DNA of 13,881 nt from Gammaproteobacteria bacterium (GCA_013817465.1 JACDCP010000047.1:1-13881); one strand, 5' to 3'; positions 1-6,838 are shown, counted from the first letter of the stretch. Notes: generated by a model not told the origin, from the letters alone. Numbers and translations: made by a program.

Positions 1-20
1 CTGGGGCTGAAATGCCCCGG
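1..20 (-). terminator. possible terminator hairpin after the leftmost gene
   Basis: CTGGGGC and GCCCCGG flank a 6-base loop and form a 7-bp stem including one G-T pair. It lies 5 bases beyond the stop codon of the minus-strand frame at 26-388. The window edge hides any following T-run, so a rho-independent terminator is an inference from position and stem only. Confidence 0.35.
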
Positions 21-25
21 CCTAC

Positions 26-388
26 TCACCCGTTTCGATCCACGAAGATCAGATCATGAGCGTCGAGCGGCACGTCGTCGCTGTCCAGGGAGCGCAATTG
101 GCTGGATTCGCCGTCGCTGTAGCGCGTGGCGAAAACACTGACCCGCGCCGTGCCCCCGTCCTGCCATGGCTTTCCGCAAAAAAATCCCAGCTCCTCTCCG
201 ACTTTGATGGCCTCACGGAAGGGCGCGAACGGTCCGATCGAAAATTTCCACACCTTCCGGCCATCGACCATCTTCGTGCCTCTCAATGGCTGGGCGACCT
301 TCACCTGTAGCGTGCCGTTGCCCGGATAGCTGTCGCCGTCACAGCCGACGACAATTGCCAACTCTCCTTTTCCCGGTGGAAAATCCAC
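26..388 (-). CDS. small hypothetical protein, uncertain start
   Basis: The product is about 120 residues and I do not recognise the family. Its middle has alternating hydrophobic, beta-like segments (GELAIVVGCDGDSYPG; VWKFSIGPFAPFREAI; ARVSVFATRYSDGE), and composition is protein-like throughout. There is no signal peptide or membrane segment from the GTG start at 388, which has only a weak AGGG a few bases upstream. The frame stays open for ten more codons upstream of that GTG with plausible residues (RQAVHLPGW) and then meets TAA, with no ATG, GTG or TTG on the way. This leaves two readings: a genuine GTG start, or a gene whose original 5' end has been lost or frameshifted. The preceding small gene at 429-653 is on the same strand, 40 bases away. 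Confidence 0.45.
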   Translation of the reverse strand: MDFPPGKGELAIVVGCDGDSYPGNGTLQVKVAQPLRGTKMVDGRKVWKFSIGPFAPFREAIKVGEELGFFCGKPWQDGGTARVSVFATRYSDGESSQLRSLDSDDVPLDAHDLIFVDRNG

Positions 389-428
389 CCACCCTGGAAG
401 GTGAACTGCCTGTCGAGATTAGAAGCCG

Positions 429-653
429 TTAGCGTTTCCCTGTCTTTCGGGCCTTTCGTGGGTTGACAGGAGCAATGTTGAAACCCCTCAAGCGCGGATG
501 CTCCAGCAAGCCCTGGGGTGGCGTGACATCCTCCGGCGAAAGATCAGGCGAGCTGAGAACGGCAAGCAAGCCCAGGGTCAGCATAGCCATCGGGCGGCTG
601 AGCCGCGGCTCGGCGACCTTACCTGTCCGATCTGCAGACGAAGTAGCTCTCAT
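429..653 (-). CDS. small hypothetical protein with one hydrophobic segment
   Basis: A 74-residue frame starts with ATG at 653, preceded by a full AGGAGG at 6 bases spacing, which is the main argument that it is translated. The product has a polar N-terminus with several Arg/Lys, a hydrophobic stretch at about residues 22-34 (MAMLTLGLLAVLS) that could be a signal or anchor, and a basic, proline-containing tail. I recognise no family. The same frame is open upstream to 902, but that extension lacks a ribosome site and reads as arginine/serine-rich noise, so I place the start at 653. It precedes the frame at 26-388 on the same strand; together they may be a two-gene unit or the remains of one disrupted gene. 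Confidence 0.45.
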   Translation of the reverse strand: MRATSSADRTGKVAEPRLSRPMAMLTLGLLAVLSSPDLSPEDVTPPQGLLEHPRLRGFNIAPVNPRKARKTGKR

Positions 654-1291
654 TGACCACCTCCTGTTCTGATGCGGCAAAATCGTAATTTCCTTTTCAC
701 CGGCTCCTGAGGCCCGGTCATCACTTCCCGAATCACGGAATCCTCCTGCGGAGCTCGAGTAAGCGTGTCGCGCGGCTGCGCGGAAGGAGCGGCCCCGAGG
801 GCTGCTGCTTTGCTCGCAGGCGTTGCGAGGCCTGTTGGAAAAGAGGCGCCCTGAGCAGGGGTTCGAATGGGTCGAGCGGAAGATAAGGCGCGCTTGCGCC
901 ACAGCCGGTCAGCGCGCTTGCGCTGCCAACCCGAAAAAGGGCGGTTATCGCCGCTTCAACAGTCGAAGCAAAGATGACGCACATACACCGTCCTGCCGAC
1001 AGGCAGACAGGCTTACGCCTTCTTCACCAGATATATCCTTAGGTAGGCTGTGAGGATTCCCTGTCTTGCGACGGGCTTGCTTATCTCACTCTTACAAGTT
1101 GTTGCCTGAAGGGTCGTCGACCGAATAGCAGACAGCGGCGGCTCTTTGTGCTTTCGCTCGTGGGGTGATTTAAGGTTCTCAGTCTACTGGTGAATGAGCC
1201 CCGAGACCGTAATCGTAGAATCCTTGCGGAGTTTACATAACACCAGGGGATAGTCCAGACATCGATCGCCAAGTGCCTGAAAACATAACGT
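654..1291. other. 638-base stretch without a convincing gene
   Basis: Open frames exist on both strands (for example minus 733-984 and 1081-1272, plus 823-1053). None has a good ribosome site, a recognisable domain or coherent residue patterns. Bases 1020-1290 look less GC-rich than the flanking genes. The left half carries a series of short hairpins, listed separately. No tRNA, rRNA or known riboswitch is apparent. The stretch may contain the promoter for the small minus-strand genes to its left, but I could not pick a clear -35/-10 pair. Confidence 0.5.
813..1020. repeat. cluster of compact hairpins, possible structured RNA or palindromic sites
   Basis: Successive perfect stems with short loops are CTCGCA/TGCGAG (813-829), CCCT/AGGG (849-860), GGCGC/GCGCC (887-900), CAGCGC/GCGCTG (910-925), GGCG/CGCC (940-952), GCTTC/GAAGC (953-969), CTGCC/GGCAG (993-1006) and AGGC/GCCT (1009-1020). 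The third and fourth share the core GCGCGCTTGCGC with an identical GCTT loop, so they are also a direct repeat. No stem is followed by a T-run on the plus strand, so simple termination is not the explanation. Four-base stems arise often by chance in GC-rich DNA; the five stems of 5-6 bp are the stronger part. Confidence 0.35.
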
Positions 1292-1726
1292 TTATGATAT
1301 CAGGTTCTCGCTGTCGGTCTCACGCGCGCCAGTCAGATCCTCCGGTGCCTCATCGACGGGCCGCGTCGGTTGATATCCGCGGAATTCTCCGTGATCGATC
1401 TCCCGGTTACGATCTGCGTCCATTTCCTCGAACCGGTCTTCGAGCGTGGCGTCTTCGGCCAGCTCCGCTTCGCTGAGGGCGCCATCCTGATCCTCATCGA
1501 GGTAATTGAAGTGATCGACCGTCAGCGGCAGGTACGGTTCCGAGACAGGCACGCGGCTCCGAGTGGCTCCCGTGTCACCGGTGTCGGCAGGGTTCGCGGC
1601 CTGATTGCTGGCCGGGTCGTTCGCTGTTGAGCCCGGGTCGCCGGCCGGCTGCTGCGCAGTGGCCGCTGCTGCAAAACCGATGGCCGCCGCAAGCGCCAGC
1701 CCGCGTTCGGATATGTGAATTTTCAT
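1292..1726 (-). CDS. exported EF-hand calcium-binding protein
   Basis: The 144-residue product starts at ATG 1726 behind AGGAGGA. Residues 1-24 form a signal peptide (KIHISER, then an alanine-rich hydrophobic core, ending ATA before QQ). A low-complexity Asp/Ala/Asn/Thr-rich linker covers about 25-58. Two EF-hand loops follow: residues 77-88 (D77, D79, D81, G82, S85, E88), a textbook loop, and 103-114 (D103, D105, N107, D111, E114), where Arg replaces the usual Gly at position 6, so it may bind more weakly. Known EF-hand behaviour implies calcium binding in the periplasm or outside the cell; the target is unknown. It is transcribed divergently from the DUF885 gene across about 150 bases. Confidence 0.87.
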   Translation of the reverse strand: MKIHISERGLALAAAIGFAAAATAQQPAGDPGSTANDPASNQAANPADTGDTGATRSRVPVSEPYLPLTVDHFNYLDEDQDGALSEAELAEDATLEDRFEEMDADRNREIDHGEFRGYQPTRPVDEAPEDLTGARETDSENLIS

Positions 1727-1873
1727 GGACGGTAATCCTCCTGCACTGCAATTATGCGCCTGGCGCATGGCTTCCCCTTTATAACAAGGTAAAGCAAGGA
1801 GCATGCCAGCCGGATGGCCGGCGACCTGTGTAAACTGTGCGGCGATTGCCCGCGACCTGGAAAGGGGATCCGA

Positions 1874-3673
1874 ATGCTGCAGCCTCGTGAGATGTCCAGA
1901 ACAGTGATCAGCCTGCTCGCGCCCGTCGCGCTGCTGATGGCCGGTTGCGGCCAGGAAGCGGCGGAGCCTGCATCCGAGCCGACAGCGCAGGCCGTGCAAA
2001 CCGATGAGGGTCCGGCTTGGGACGATTTCGTTTCCGGCTATATAGAGCGCTATTTCGAGCTCAATCCGCCTGCCGGCGTTACCGCGGGGCGCCATGAGTT
2101 CGACGGCCGCCTGCCCGATCTCAGCGAGGCGGGGATCGCGCGTGCCGTGCAATGGCTGCGCGATGCGCAGCAGCGGGCGCGCGGATTCGGCGACGATGCG
2201 CTTGGCGAACGCGAGCGATTCGAGCGCGATCACCTGATCGCTGCCAGCGAGGCTCTGCTGTTCAACCTCGTGACGTCGGATTTCGTGCATACGAACCCGG
2301 TTTTCTATTCCAACTTCACGAGCCCGAGCACTTATATCACCGTCGAGTACGCGCCGCTGCATGAGCGAATGCAGGCGTATACAGCGTACGCGACTGCGCT
2401 GCCGGCTTATCTGAATACCATGCGCGCAAACTTGCAGACGCCTCTCGCACTGCCGTACATCGAAACGGCGCTCGGTATTTTCAGCGGCCTGTCGAGCTAT
2501 CTGCAGGAGGATGTGCCGGCCATCTTCGCCGATGTTGCCGATGAAAACACGGTCTCATCCTTCGAGAGGGCAAACCGTGCCGCCGTACAGGCTCTCGATG
2601 GCACGGCAGAGTGGCTGGAGGCGCAACGGGAAACGGCCACCGACAACTACGCACTGGGGACGGAACGTTTCCTGCAGATGCTGCGCCAGACGGAAGGCGT
2701 GGAAATCAGCCTGGCTGAGCTGAAGGCGGCAGGCGAAGCGGATCTGGAGCGCAATCTCGCGGCGCTCGAGGCTGCGTGCGAAGACTTCGCGCCGGGCGTT
2801 GCGCCCGCCGAGTGCATCGCGAAGGCCGAGTCCGACAAGCCGGAAGGCGGGCCCGTCGCAGGCGCGCGGAGGCAGCTCGACGACCTTCGCGCATTCGTCG
2901 AGGAAGAGCAGCTCGTGAGCATTCCGGGCCCGGAACGCGCAGAGGTCGAGGAAGCGCCGCCGTATGCCCGCTTCAATCTCGCGTATATTGAGATTCCCGG
3001 ACCGTACGAGAAGAAGCTGCCCTCCGTGTATTACATCGCCCCGCCCGACGAATCCTGGCCGGAGGCACAACAGAATGCTTACATTCCTGGAGAGGCAGAG
3101 CTTCTGTTCATTTCCGTGCACGAAGTCTGGCCGGGGCACTTCCTGCATTATCTGCACGCGAACCGGGCGGCTTCGGAGTTTGCCCGTCTCTTCCAGACTT
3201 ACACCTTCACGGAAGGCTGGGCGCATTACACCGAGGAAATGATGTGGGACGCCGGACTGCGCGGCGGCGATCCGCAGGCGCATATCGGCCAGCTCACCAA
3301 CGCGCTGTTGCGCAACGTGCGGTATCTGTCAGCGATCGGCCTGCACACCGGCGGCATGAGCGTCGAAGAGTCGAAACGCATGTTCGAGGAGTCCGCGTTT
3401 CAGGACGCGGGCAATGCGATCCAGCAGGCACGGCGCGGCACCTACGATCCAGGCTATCTGAATTACACCCTCGGCAAGCTCATCATCAAGAAACTGCGCG
3501 AAGACTGGACAGCGGAGCGCGGCGGCCGAGAGGCCTGGCAGGAGTTCCACGACGCGTTCCTCTCCTTCGGCGGCCCTCCGATCCCGCTCGTGCGTCGGGT
3601 CATGCTCGGCGATGATTATGCGGGGGATGACGACCTGCTGCGGACGAACAGTCAGTCTCGCGGGCCGGAGTGA
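1874..3673 (+). CDS. DUF885 family lipoprotein, putative zinc peptidase
   Basis: The product has 599 residues. The chosen ATG at 1874 has AAGGGG six bases upstream; the open frame runs further 5' without a ribosome site. The N-terminus is a lipoprotein signal (VISLLAPVALLMAGC, lipidated Cys25), so the mature protein should be membrane-anchored in the envelope. The rest matches the DUF885 family, including its C-terminal HEVWPGH at 416-422, which resembles a zinc-binding HExxxGH variant, and the downstream FTEGWAHYTEE at about 445-455, which supplies a further conserved Glu. Family members of about 600 residues are regarded as metallopeptidases; the substrate here is unknown. The msrA gene follows 72 bases later on the same strand and may be co-transcribed. 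Confidence 0.88.
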   Translation: MLQPREMSRTVISLLAPVALLMAGCGQEAAEPASEPTAQAVQTDEGPAWDDFVSGYIERYFELNPPAGVTAGRHEFDGRLPDLSEAGIARAVQWLRDAQQRARGFGDDALGERERFERDHLIAASEALLFNLVTSDFVHTNPVFYSNFTSPSTYITVEYAPLHERMQAYTAYATALPAYLNTMRANLQTPLALPYIETALGIFSGLSSYLQEDVPAIFADVADENTVSSFERANRAAVQALDGTAEWLEAQRETATDNYALGTERFLQMLRQTEGVEISLAELKAAGEADLERNLAALEAACEDFAPGVAPAECIAKAESDKPEGGPVAGARRQLDDLRAFVEEEQLVSIPGPERAEVEEAPPYARFNLAYIEIPGPYEKKLPSVYYIAPPDESWPEAQQNAYIPGEAELLFISVHEVWPGHFLHYLHANRAASEFARLFQTYTFTEGWAHYTEEMMWDAGLRGGDPQAHIGQLTNALLRNVRYLSAIGLHTGGMSVEESKRMFEESAFQDAGNAIQQARRGTYDPGYLNYTLGKLIIKKLREDWTAERGGREAWQEFHDAFLSFGGPPIPLVRRVMLGDDYAGDDDLLRTNSQSRGPE

Positions 3674-3745
3674 GCATGACCCAGACCCTGCCTGCGGGAT
3701 CGCATTCATGTAATAAAGCATGCTGACCGCCGGTCGTCTGCATAC

Positions 3746-4396
3746 ATGAAGCAACGAAACTGCGTTCCGAAGCTTGCGGCACTGATCGTTGCGGCGACCT
3801 TCTCCGTGGCCTGCGCGCCATCGACAGCAGAAGAGGAGACGGAAACTGCTGCGCCTGACAAGGATGTAATTGCCACGGCAATTTTTGCCGGCGGCTGTTT
3901 CTGGTGCATGGAGCCGCCGTACGACAAGCTCGACGGCGTCGTGTCTACGACCTCAGGTTATACGGGTGGCAACAAGCCTGATCCGACTTACGAGGAAGTC
4001 TCCGCTGACGAGACGGGTCATTTCGAATCCGTTCAGGTCGAATTCGAACCGGACAACGTGAGCTACGAGGAGCTGCTGGAAGTGTTCTGGCACAACATCG
4101 ATCCGCTGGACGACGGAGGCCAGTTCTGCGACCGCGGCTCGAGCTACCGCAGCGCGATCTTCTACGCGACTGACGAGCAGCAGCGCCTGGCGGAACAATC
4201 GAAGACGGCGATCGAAGCTTCGGGGCGATTCGAGCAACCGATAGTGACGCAGATCCTGCCGGCCGCGGAATTCTACCCGGCTGAGGATTACCATCAGAAT
4301 TACTACGAAGTGAACCCCCTCAAATACAAGTTCTACAGGTTCCGGTGCGGCCGCGACGACCGGCTCGAGGAGCTCTGGGGCGACGAAGCAGAGTAG
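3746..4396 (+). CDS. msrA: exported peptide methionine (S)-S-oxide reductase MsrA
   Basis: The 216-residue product reduces methionine-S-sulfoxide in proteins. The MsrA signature GGCFWCMEPPYD lies at 49-60, with catalytic Cys51 and Cys54; GYTGG at 71-75, GHFESVQVEF at 91-100, QFCDRGSSYRSAIFY at 126-140 and DYHQNYY at 181-187 follow, and Cys201 near the end is a likely resolving cysteine. The first 24 residues are a signal peptide (KLAALIVAATFSVACA). Because -3 from Cys23 is Ser, I cannot decide between lipoprotein and ordinary cleavage. Export points to repair of oxidised envelope proteins. The ATG has a poor Shine-Dalgarno, so translation may depend on the upstream DUF885 gene or on a weak site. 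It is convergent with the FAH-family gene, 63 bases apart. Confidence 0.93.
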   Translation: MKQRNCVPKLAALIVAATFSVACAPSTAEEETETAAPDKDVIATAIFAGGCFWCMEPPYDKLDGVVSTTSGYTGGNKPDPTYEEVSADETGHFESVQVEFEPDNVSYEELLEVFWHNIDPLDDGGQFCDRGSSYRSAIFYATDEQQRLAEQSKTAIEASGRFEQPIVTQILPAAEFYPAEDYHQNYYEVNPLKYKFYRFRCGRDDRLEELWGDEAE

Positions 4397-4459
4397 GGGG
4401 TTTCAACCCGCCTCGACATCAGGCAAAGATCGGCCGAGGGAACTTGGCCCTGCAGGCTC

Positions 4460-5440
4460 TCAGGCCTCGACGACCTGCTGATCGATGGCGCCGAAGATGC
4501 TATGCCCTTCGGCATCGAGCATCTCGATGCGCACGCGATCGCCAAACTTCATAAAAGGCGTGCGGGGGCTGCCGTGCTCCAGCGTCTCCAGCATGCGCAG
4601 CTCGGCGAGGCAACTCGAGCCGCGCGAGCGGTCGAGGTTCGAGACGGTCCCCGAGCCGACGATCGTGCCGGCGCCGAGTTTGCGCGTGCGTGCGGCGTGG
4701 GCGATGAGATCGGCAAAGCTGAAAGTCATGTCCTCGCCGGCATCCGGTTCGCCGAACAGCCGGCCATTCAGATGCGTGACGAGCGGCAGATGGAGCTTCG
4801 CATTCCGCCAGGCGCCGCCGAGCTCGTCCGGCGTCACTGCGACCGGCGAGAAAGCCGTCGAAGGCTTCGACTGATAGAAGCCGAAACCTTTCGCGAGCTC
4901 GGCCGGCACGAGGTTGCGCAACGAGACGTCGTTGACGAGCATGAGGAGCTTGATGTGCGCTTCGGCGTCCCGCGCGTCCGTGCTCATGGGCACGTCGTCG
5001 GTGACGACGGCGACCTCTGCTTCCATGTCGATGCCGAATTCCTCGCTCGGCACAGGAATATCGTCGCGCGGCCCCAGAAAATCGTCCGAGCCGCCCTGGT
5101 AAATCAGCGGGTCGGTCCAGAAGCTCGGCGGCATGTCGGCGCCGCGCGCCTTGCGCACGAGCTCGACGTGATTGACGTAAGCGCTGCCGTCCACCCACTG
5201 AAAAGCGCGCGGAAACGGGGCAGCAAGCGCTGCGTCATCGAGCTCGAGCCCGGTCGCCAACGCCTTTTCATTCAGCCGTTCCGAGATCTCGTTCAGCCTT
5301 GGCGCGATTACGGACCAGCCGTCGATGGCCGCCTGCAGCGTCGACGCAATGCCGGTGGCGCGCAGCGCGCGCTTCAGGTCGCGGCTGACGACGACGAGCG
5401 TGCCGTCGCGACCGCCTTCTTTCAGGGTTGCGAGCTTGAT
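4460..5440 (-). CDS. fumarylacetoacetate hydrolase family protein, apparent ATC start
   Basis: The product is about 326 residues, a FAH-fold enzyme that would hydrolyse or isomerise a 2-oxo/acyl-pyruvate type substrate in the cytosol, as in aromatic amino acid or catechol breakdown. The metal-site pattern GIDMEAEVAVV places E140 and E142, and NDVSLRN places D171; the C-terminal half carries GAGTIVGSGTVSN and FGDRVRIEM, typical of the fold. The first usual start codon in frame is TTG at 5260, but that would remove 60 residues that read as the normal family N-terminus (KLATLKEGGRDGTLVVVSRDL). The frame opens just after an in-frame TAG with ATC ATC AAG, and AGGAGG lies 7 bases before the second ATC (5438-5440), exactly where an ATG is expected. 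I therefore place the start at 5440 and treat the ATC as a rare start codon, a damaging mutation or a base-call error. Confidence 0.88.
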   Translation of the reverse strand: MKLATLKEGGRDGTLVVVSRDLKRALRATGIASTLQAAIDGWSVIAPRLNEISERLNEKALATGLELDDAALAAPFPRAFQWVDGSAYVNHVELVRKARGADMPPSFWTDPLIYQGGSDDFLGPRDDIPVPSEEFGIDMEAEVAVVTDDVPMSTDARDAEAHIKLLMLVNDVSLRNLVPAELAKGFGFYQSKPSTAFSPVAVTPDELGGAWRNAKLHLPLVTHLNGRLFGEPDAGEDMTFSFADLIAHAARTRKLGAGTIVGSGTVSNLDRSRGSSCLAELRMLETLEHGSPRTPFMKFGDRVRIEMLDAEGHSIFGAIDQQVVEA

Positions 5441-5442
5441 GA

Positions 5443-5457
5443 TCTATCCTCCTGGAA
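5443..5457 (-). promoter_or_regulatory. Shine-Dalgarno that decides the FAH-gene start
   Basis: On the minus strand CCAGGAGGATAG precedes ATCATCAAG. The AGGAGG core is a full match to the anti-Shine-Dalgarno and sits 7 bases before the second ATC. It also overlaps the in-frame TAG that closes the reading frame upstream, so initiation must fall immediately after it if this site is used. Confidence 0.65.
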
Positions 5458-5471
5458 CGGCATCCGATGGC

Positions 5472-5477
5472 ATTGTA
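5472..5477 (-). promoter_or_regulatory. possible -10 box for the FAH-family gene
   Basis: TACAAT on the minus strand matches the sigma70 -10 consensus in 5 of 6 positions and would give a leader of about 25 bases carrying the Shine-Dalgarno. The matching -35 region is poor, so this is tentative. Confidence 0.25.
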
Positions 5478-5507
5478 ATCGCTGGCGCCTCGGGTCCCCA
5501 CACCCGC

Positions 5508-5551
5508 GCGTTGCAGGGCCGAATGCATTCGGCCGAGGCCGGCTGCAGCGC
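5508..5551. repeat. large palindromic hairpin with an 18-bp perfect core
   Basis: GGCCGAATGCATTCGGCC at 5517-5534 is a perfect 18-bp palindrome. It is flanked at a distance by GCGTTGCAG (5508-5516) and CTGCAGCGC (5543-5551), which pair in 8 of 9 positions. It abuts the inverted-repeat element beginning at 5550. A cruciform, operator or transcript hairpin between the radical SAM and FAH genes is possible; the function is unknown. Confidence 0.5.
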
Positions 5552-5638
5552 AAAATGGGGACATTCCTGATTTCCGCAGATGGCGATAGGTACTTTGGTT
5601 GCACGTCAATTCGGAAATCAGGAATGTCCCCATTTTGC
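5550..5638. repeat. inverted-repeat element copy 1 (GGGGACATTCC family)
   Basis: A 27-bp perfect inverted repeat, 5550-5576 and 5612-5638, is separated by a 35-base spacer. The core GGGGACATTCCTGATTT is shared with the elements at 8119-8200 and 11285-11342, while the spacers are unrelated. It lies between the radical SAM stop codon and the FAH upstream region, where it could end radical SAM transcription. The layout resembles REP/BIME-type or MITE-like palindromes mobilised by Y1 transposases; no transposase is present in the window. Confidence 0.85.
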
Positions 5639-5649
5639 TCGGAAGTGCG

Positions 5650-6714
5650 CTACAACCCCAGCTCCATCTGAGGTTTCTTCTCTGCCGGGATGCAAAAACG
5701 GCTGGTGTCCAGTGTCAGCGCGCCGCGATCGCAGAGCCCGTTGCGCTTTGCGGCTGCCCGGAAGCGCTGCTCGATGAGATCGGCATATACGCCCGTGCCG
5801 CGCATACGCGTGCCATACCGCGAATCGTAATCCTTCCCGCCGCGCGACTGGCGTATCAAACTCATGACGTGCGCCGCGCGATCGGGCAGATGCGCGGCGA
5901 GCCACTCGCGGAACAAATCCTTCACCTCGTGCGGCAATCGGATCAGCACGTAGCTGGCCGAGCGCGCGCCGGCAGCAGCGACTTCTTCGAGTATCGATTC
6001 GATCTCGTCGTCGTTGACGCAGGGAATCACCGGCGCGACGAGCACGCCGACCGGTACGCCTGCGGCGCTCAGGGTCTGGATTACCCGCAGGCGAGCCCGT
6101 GGCGCAGCGGCGCGCGGCTCCAGGGTGCGCTTGAGCTCGTCGCGCAGGCTGGTGACGCTGACCATTACCACGACGAGCCGGCGTTGCGCCATATCGGCGA
6201 GCAGCTCGATATCCCGCGCGATCAGCGATCCTTTGGTAATGATGTGCACCGGATGATTGAATCGGTCGAGCACTTCCAGCACGCTGCGCGTGACTCGAAG
6301 CTTGCGTTCGATGGGCTGGTAAGGATCCGTGTTCGCTCCGAGCGCAATCGGCCGGCAGCGATAAGCCGGCCGGCTGAGCTCCGCGGCCAGCAACTCTGCA
6401 GCATTGGGCTTGAAGAACAGGCGTGTCTCGAAATCGAGTCCCGGCGACAGGTTCAGAAAGGCGTGCGTCGGCCGTGCAAAACAGTAGATGCAGCCGTGCT
6501 CGCAGCCGCGATACGGATTGATGGATTGGTCGAATCCGACGTCCGGCGAATCATTGTGCGCAATGATGCTTCGCGCGAACTGCGTCGTTACGAGTGTATC
6601 CAGCGGCGGCGAATCGCCCGGGTCCGACCACCAGCCATCGTCCGAGGCGTCGACGGCAGTGGCCTCGAATCGACCGGCCGGATTGGACAGGGAGCCCCGC
6701 GCTTTGAGCGGCAT
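5650..6714 (-). CDS. PA0069 family radical SAM protein
   Basis: The product has 354 residues. The radical SAM cluster motif CEHGCIYC places C71, C75 and C78, within the family segment SINPYRGCEHGCIYCFARPTH. LGANTDPYQPIE, ITKGSLIARD and APVIPCVNDDEIE follow, all typical of the PA0069/SplB-like branch. The enzyme should carry a 4Fe-4S cluster and cleave S-adenosylmethionine to generate a radical; the substrate is unknown. Similarity to spore photoproduct lyase has suggested nucleic-acid repair, but that is inference. The gene stands alone and has a strong promoter with a LexA-like operator, which supports a DNA-damage role. The stop codon lies 11 bases from inverted-repeat element 1. Confidence 0.92.
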   Translation of the reverse strand: MPLKARGSLSNPAGRFEATAVDASDDGWWSDPGDSPPLDTLVTTQFARSIIAHNDSPDVGFDQSINPYRGCEHGCIYCFARPTHAFLNLSPGLDFETRLFFKPNAAELLAAELSRPAYRCRPIALGANTDPYQPIERKLRVTRSVLEVLDRFNHPVHIITKGSLIARDIELLADMAQRRLVVVMVSVTSLRDELKRTLEPRAAAPRARLRVIQTLSAAGVPVGVLVAPVIPCVNDDEIESILEEVAAAGARSASYVLIRLPHEVKDLFREWLAAHLPDRAAHVMSLIRQSRGGKDYDSRYGTRMRGTGVYADLIEQRFRAAAKRNGLCDRGALTLDTSRFCIPAEKKPQMELGL

Positions 6715-6732
6715 CGCCGTTTCCCGTCGGTT

Positions 6733-6748
6733 GTGTATGTACGTACAG
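6733..6748 (-). promoter_or_regulatory. LexA-like operator for the radical SAM gene
   Basis: On the minus strand CTGTACGTACATACAC matches the SOS-box pattern CTGT-N8-ACAG except for the final base, with the alternating purine/pyrimidine centre typical of such boxes. It covers the expected transcription start of the adjacent promoter and ends 19 bases before the ATG, a good position for repression. Confidence 0.6.
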
Positions 6749-6752
6749 GCAG

Positions 6753-6781
6753 TATATACAAACTGCCCAGGCAGCCGTCAA
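6753..6781 (-). promoter_or_regulatory. sigma70-type promoter of the radical SAM gene
   Basis: TTGACG (6776-6781) and TATATA (6753-6758) on the minus strand are separated by 17 bases. Transcription would start near 6746, inside the LexA-like operator. Confidence 0.6.
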
Positions 6782-6810
6782 GCTGGCTCGAAGCTCGACA
6801 CAGCCGCCGC

Positions 6811-6838
6811 TTGACCGTTACGAACCGATTCGTATAAT
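6811..6838 (+). promoter_or_regulatory. strong sigma70-type promoter for the lipoprotein/ankyrin unit
   Basis: TTGACC (6811-6816) and a perfect TATAAT (6833-6838) are separated by 16 bases. It points to the small lipoprotein gene whose ATG is at 6887 and lies back to back with the radical SAM promoter. Confidence 0.7.

Noticed and set aside
858..871. GGTTCGAAT, like a tRNA T-loop
   Set aside because: No cloverleaf can be built around it: no acceptor stem, anticodon arm or D-arm at proper distances.
733..984. 83-codon minus-strand frame in the gene-free stretch
   Set aside because: No good ribosome site and no recognisable pattern; it is open mainly because the segment is GC-rich and repetitive.
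5268..5633. Minus-strand frame beginning MGTFLIS and containing RKSGMSPFC
   Set aside because: Its start is translated from the arms of the inverted repeat and the rest is out of frame with the FAH gene; not a real protein.
4502..5671. 389-codon open frame on the plus strand
   Set aside because: It lies antisense to the clear FAH-family gene and runs into the inverted repeat; residues show no family pattern. A GC-rich shadow frame.
5599..6837. 412-codon open frame on the plus strand
   Set aside because: Antisense to the radical SAM gene with its CxxxCxxC motif; arginine-rich and patternless.
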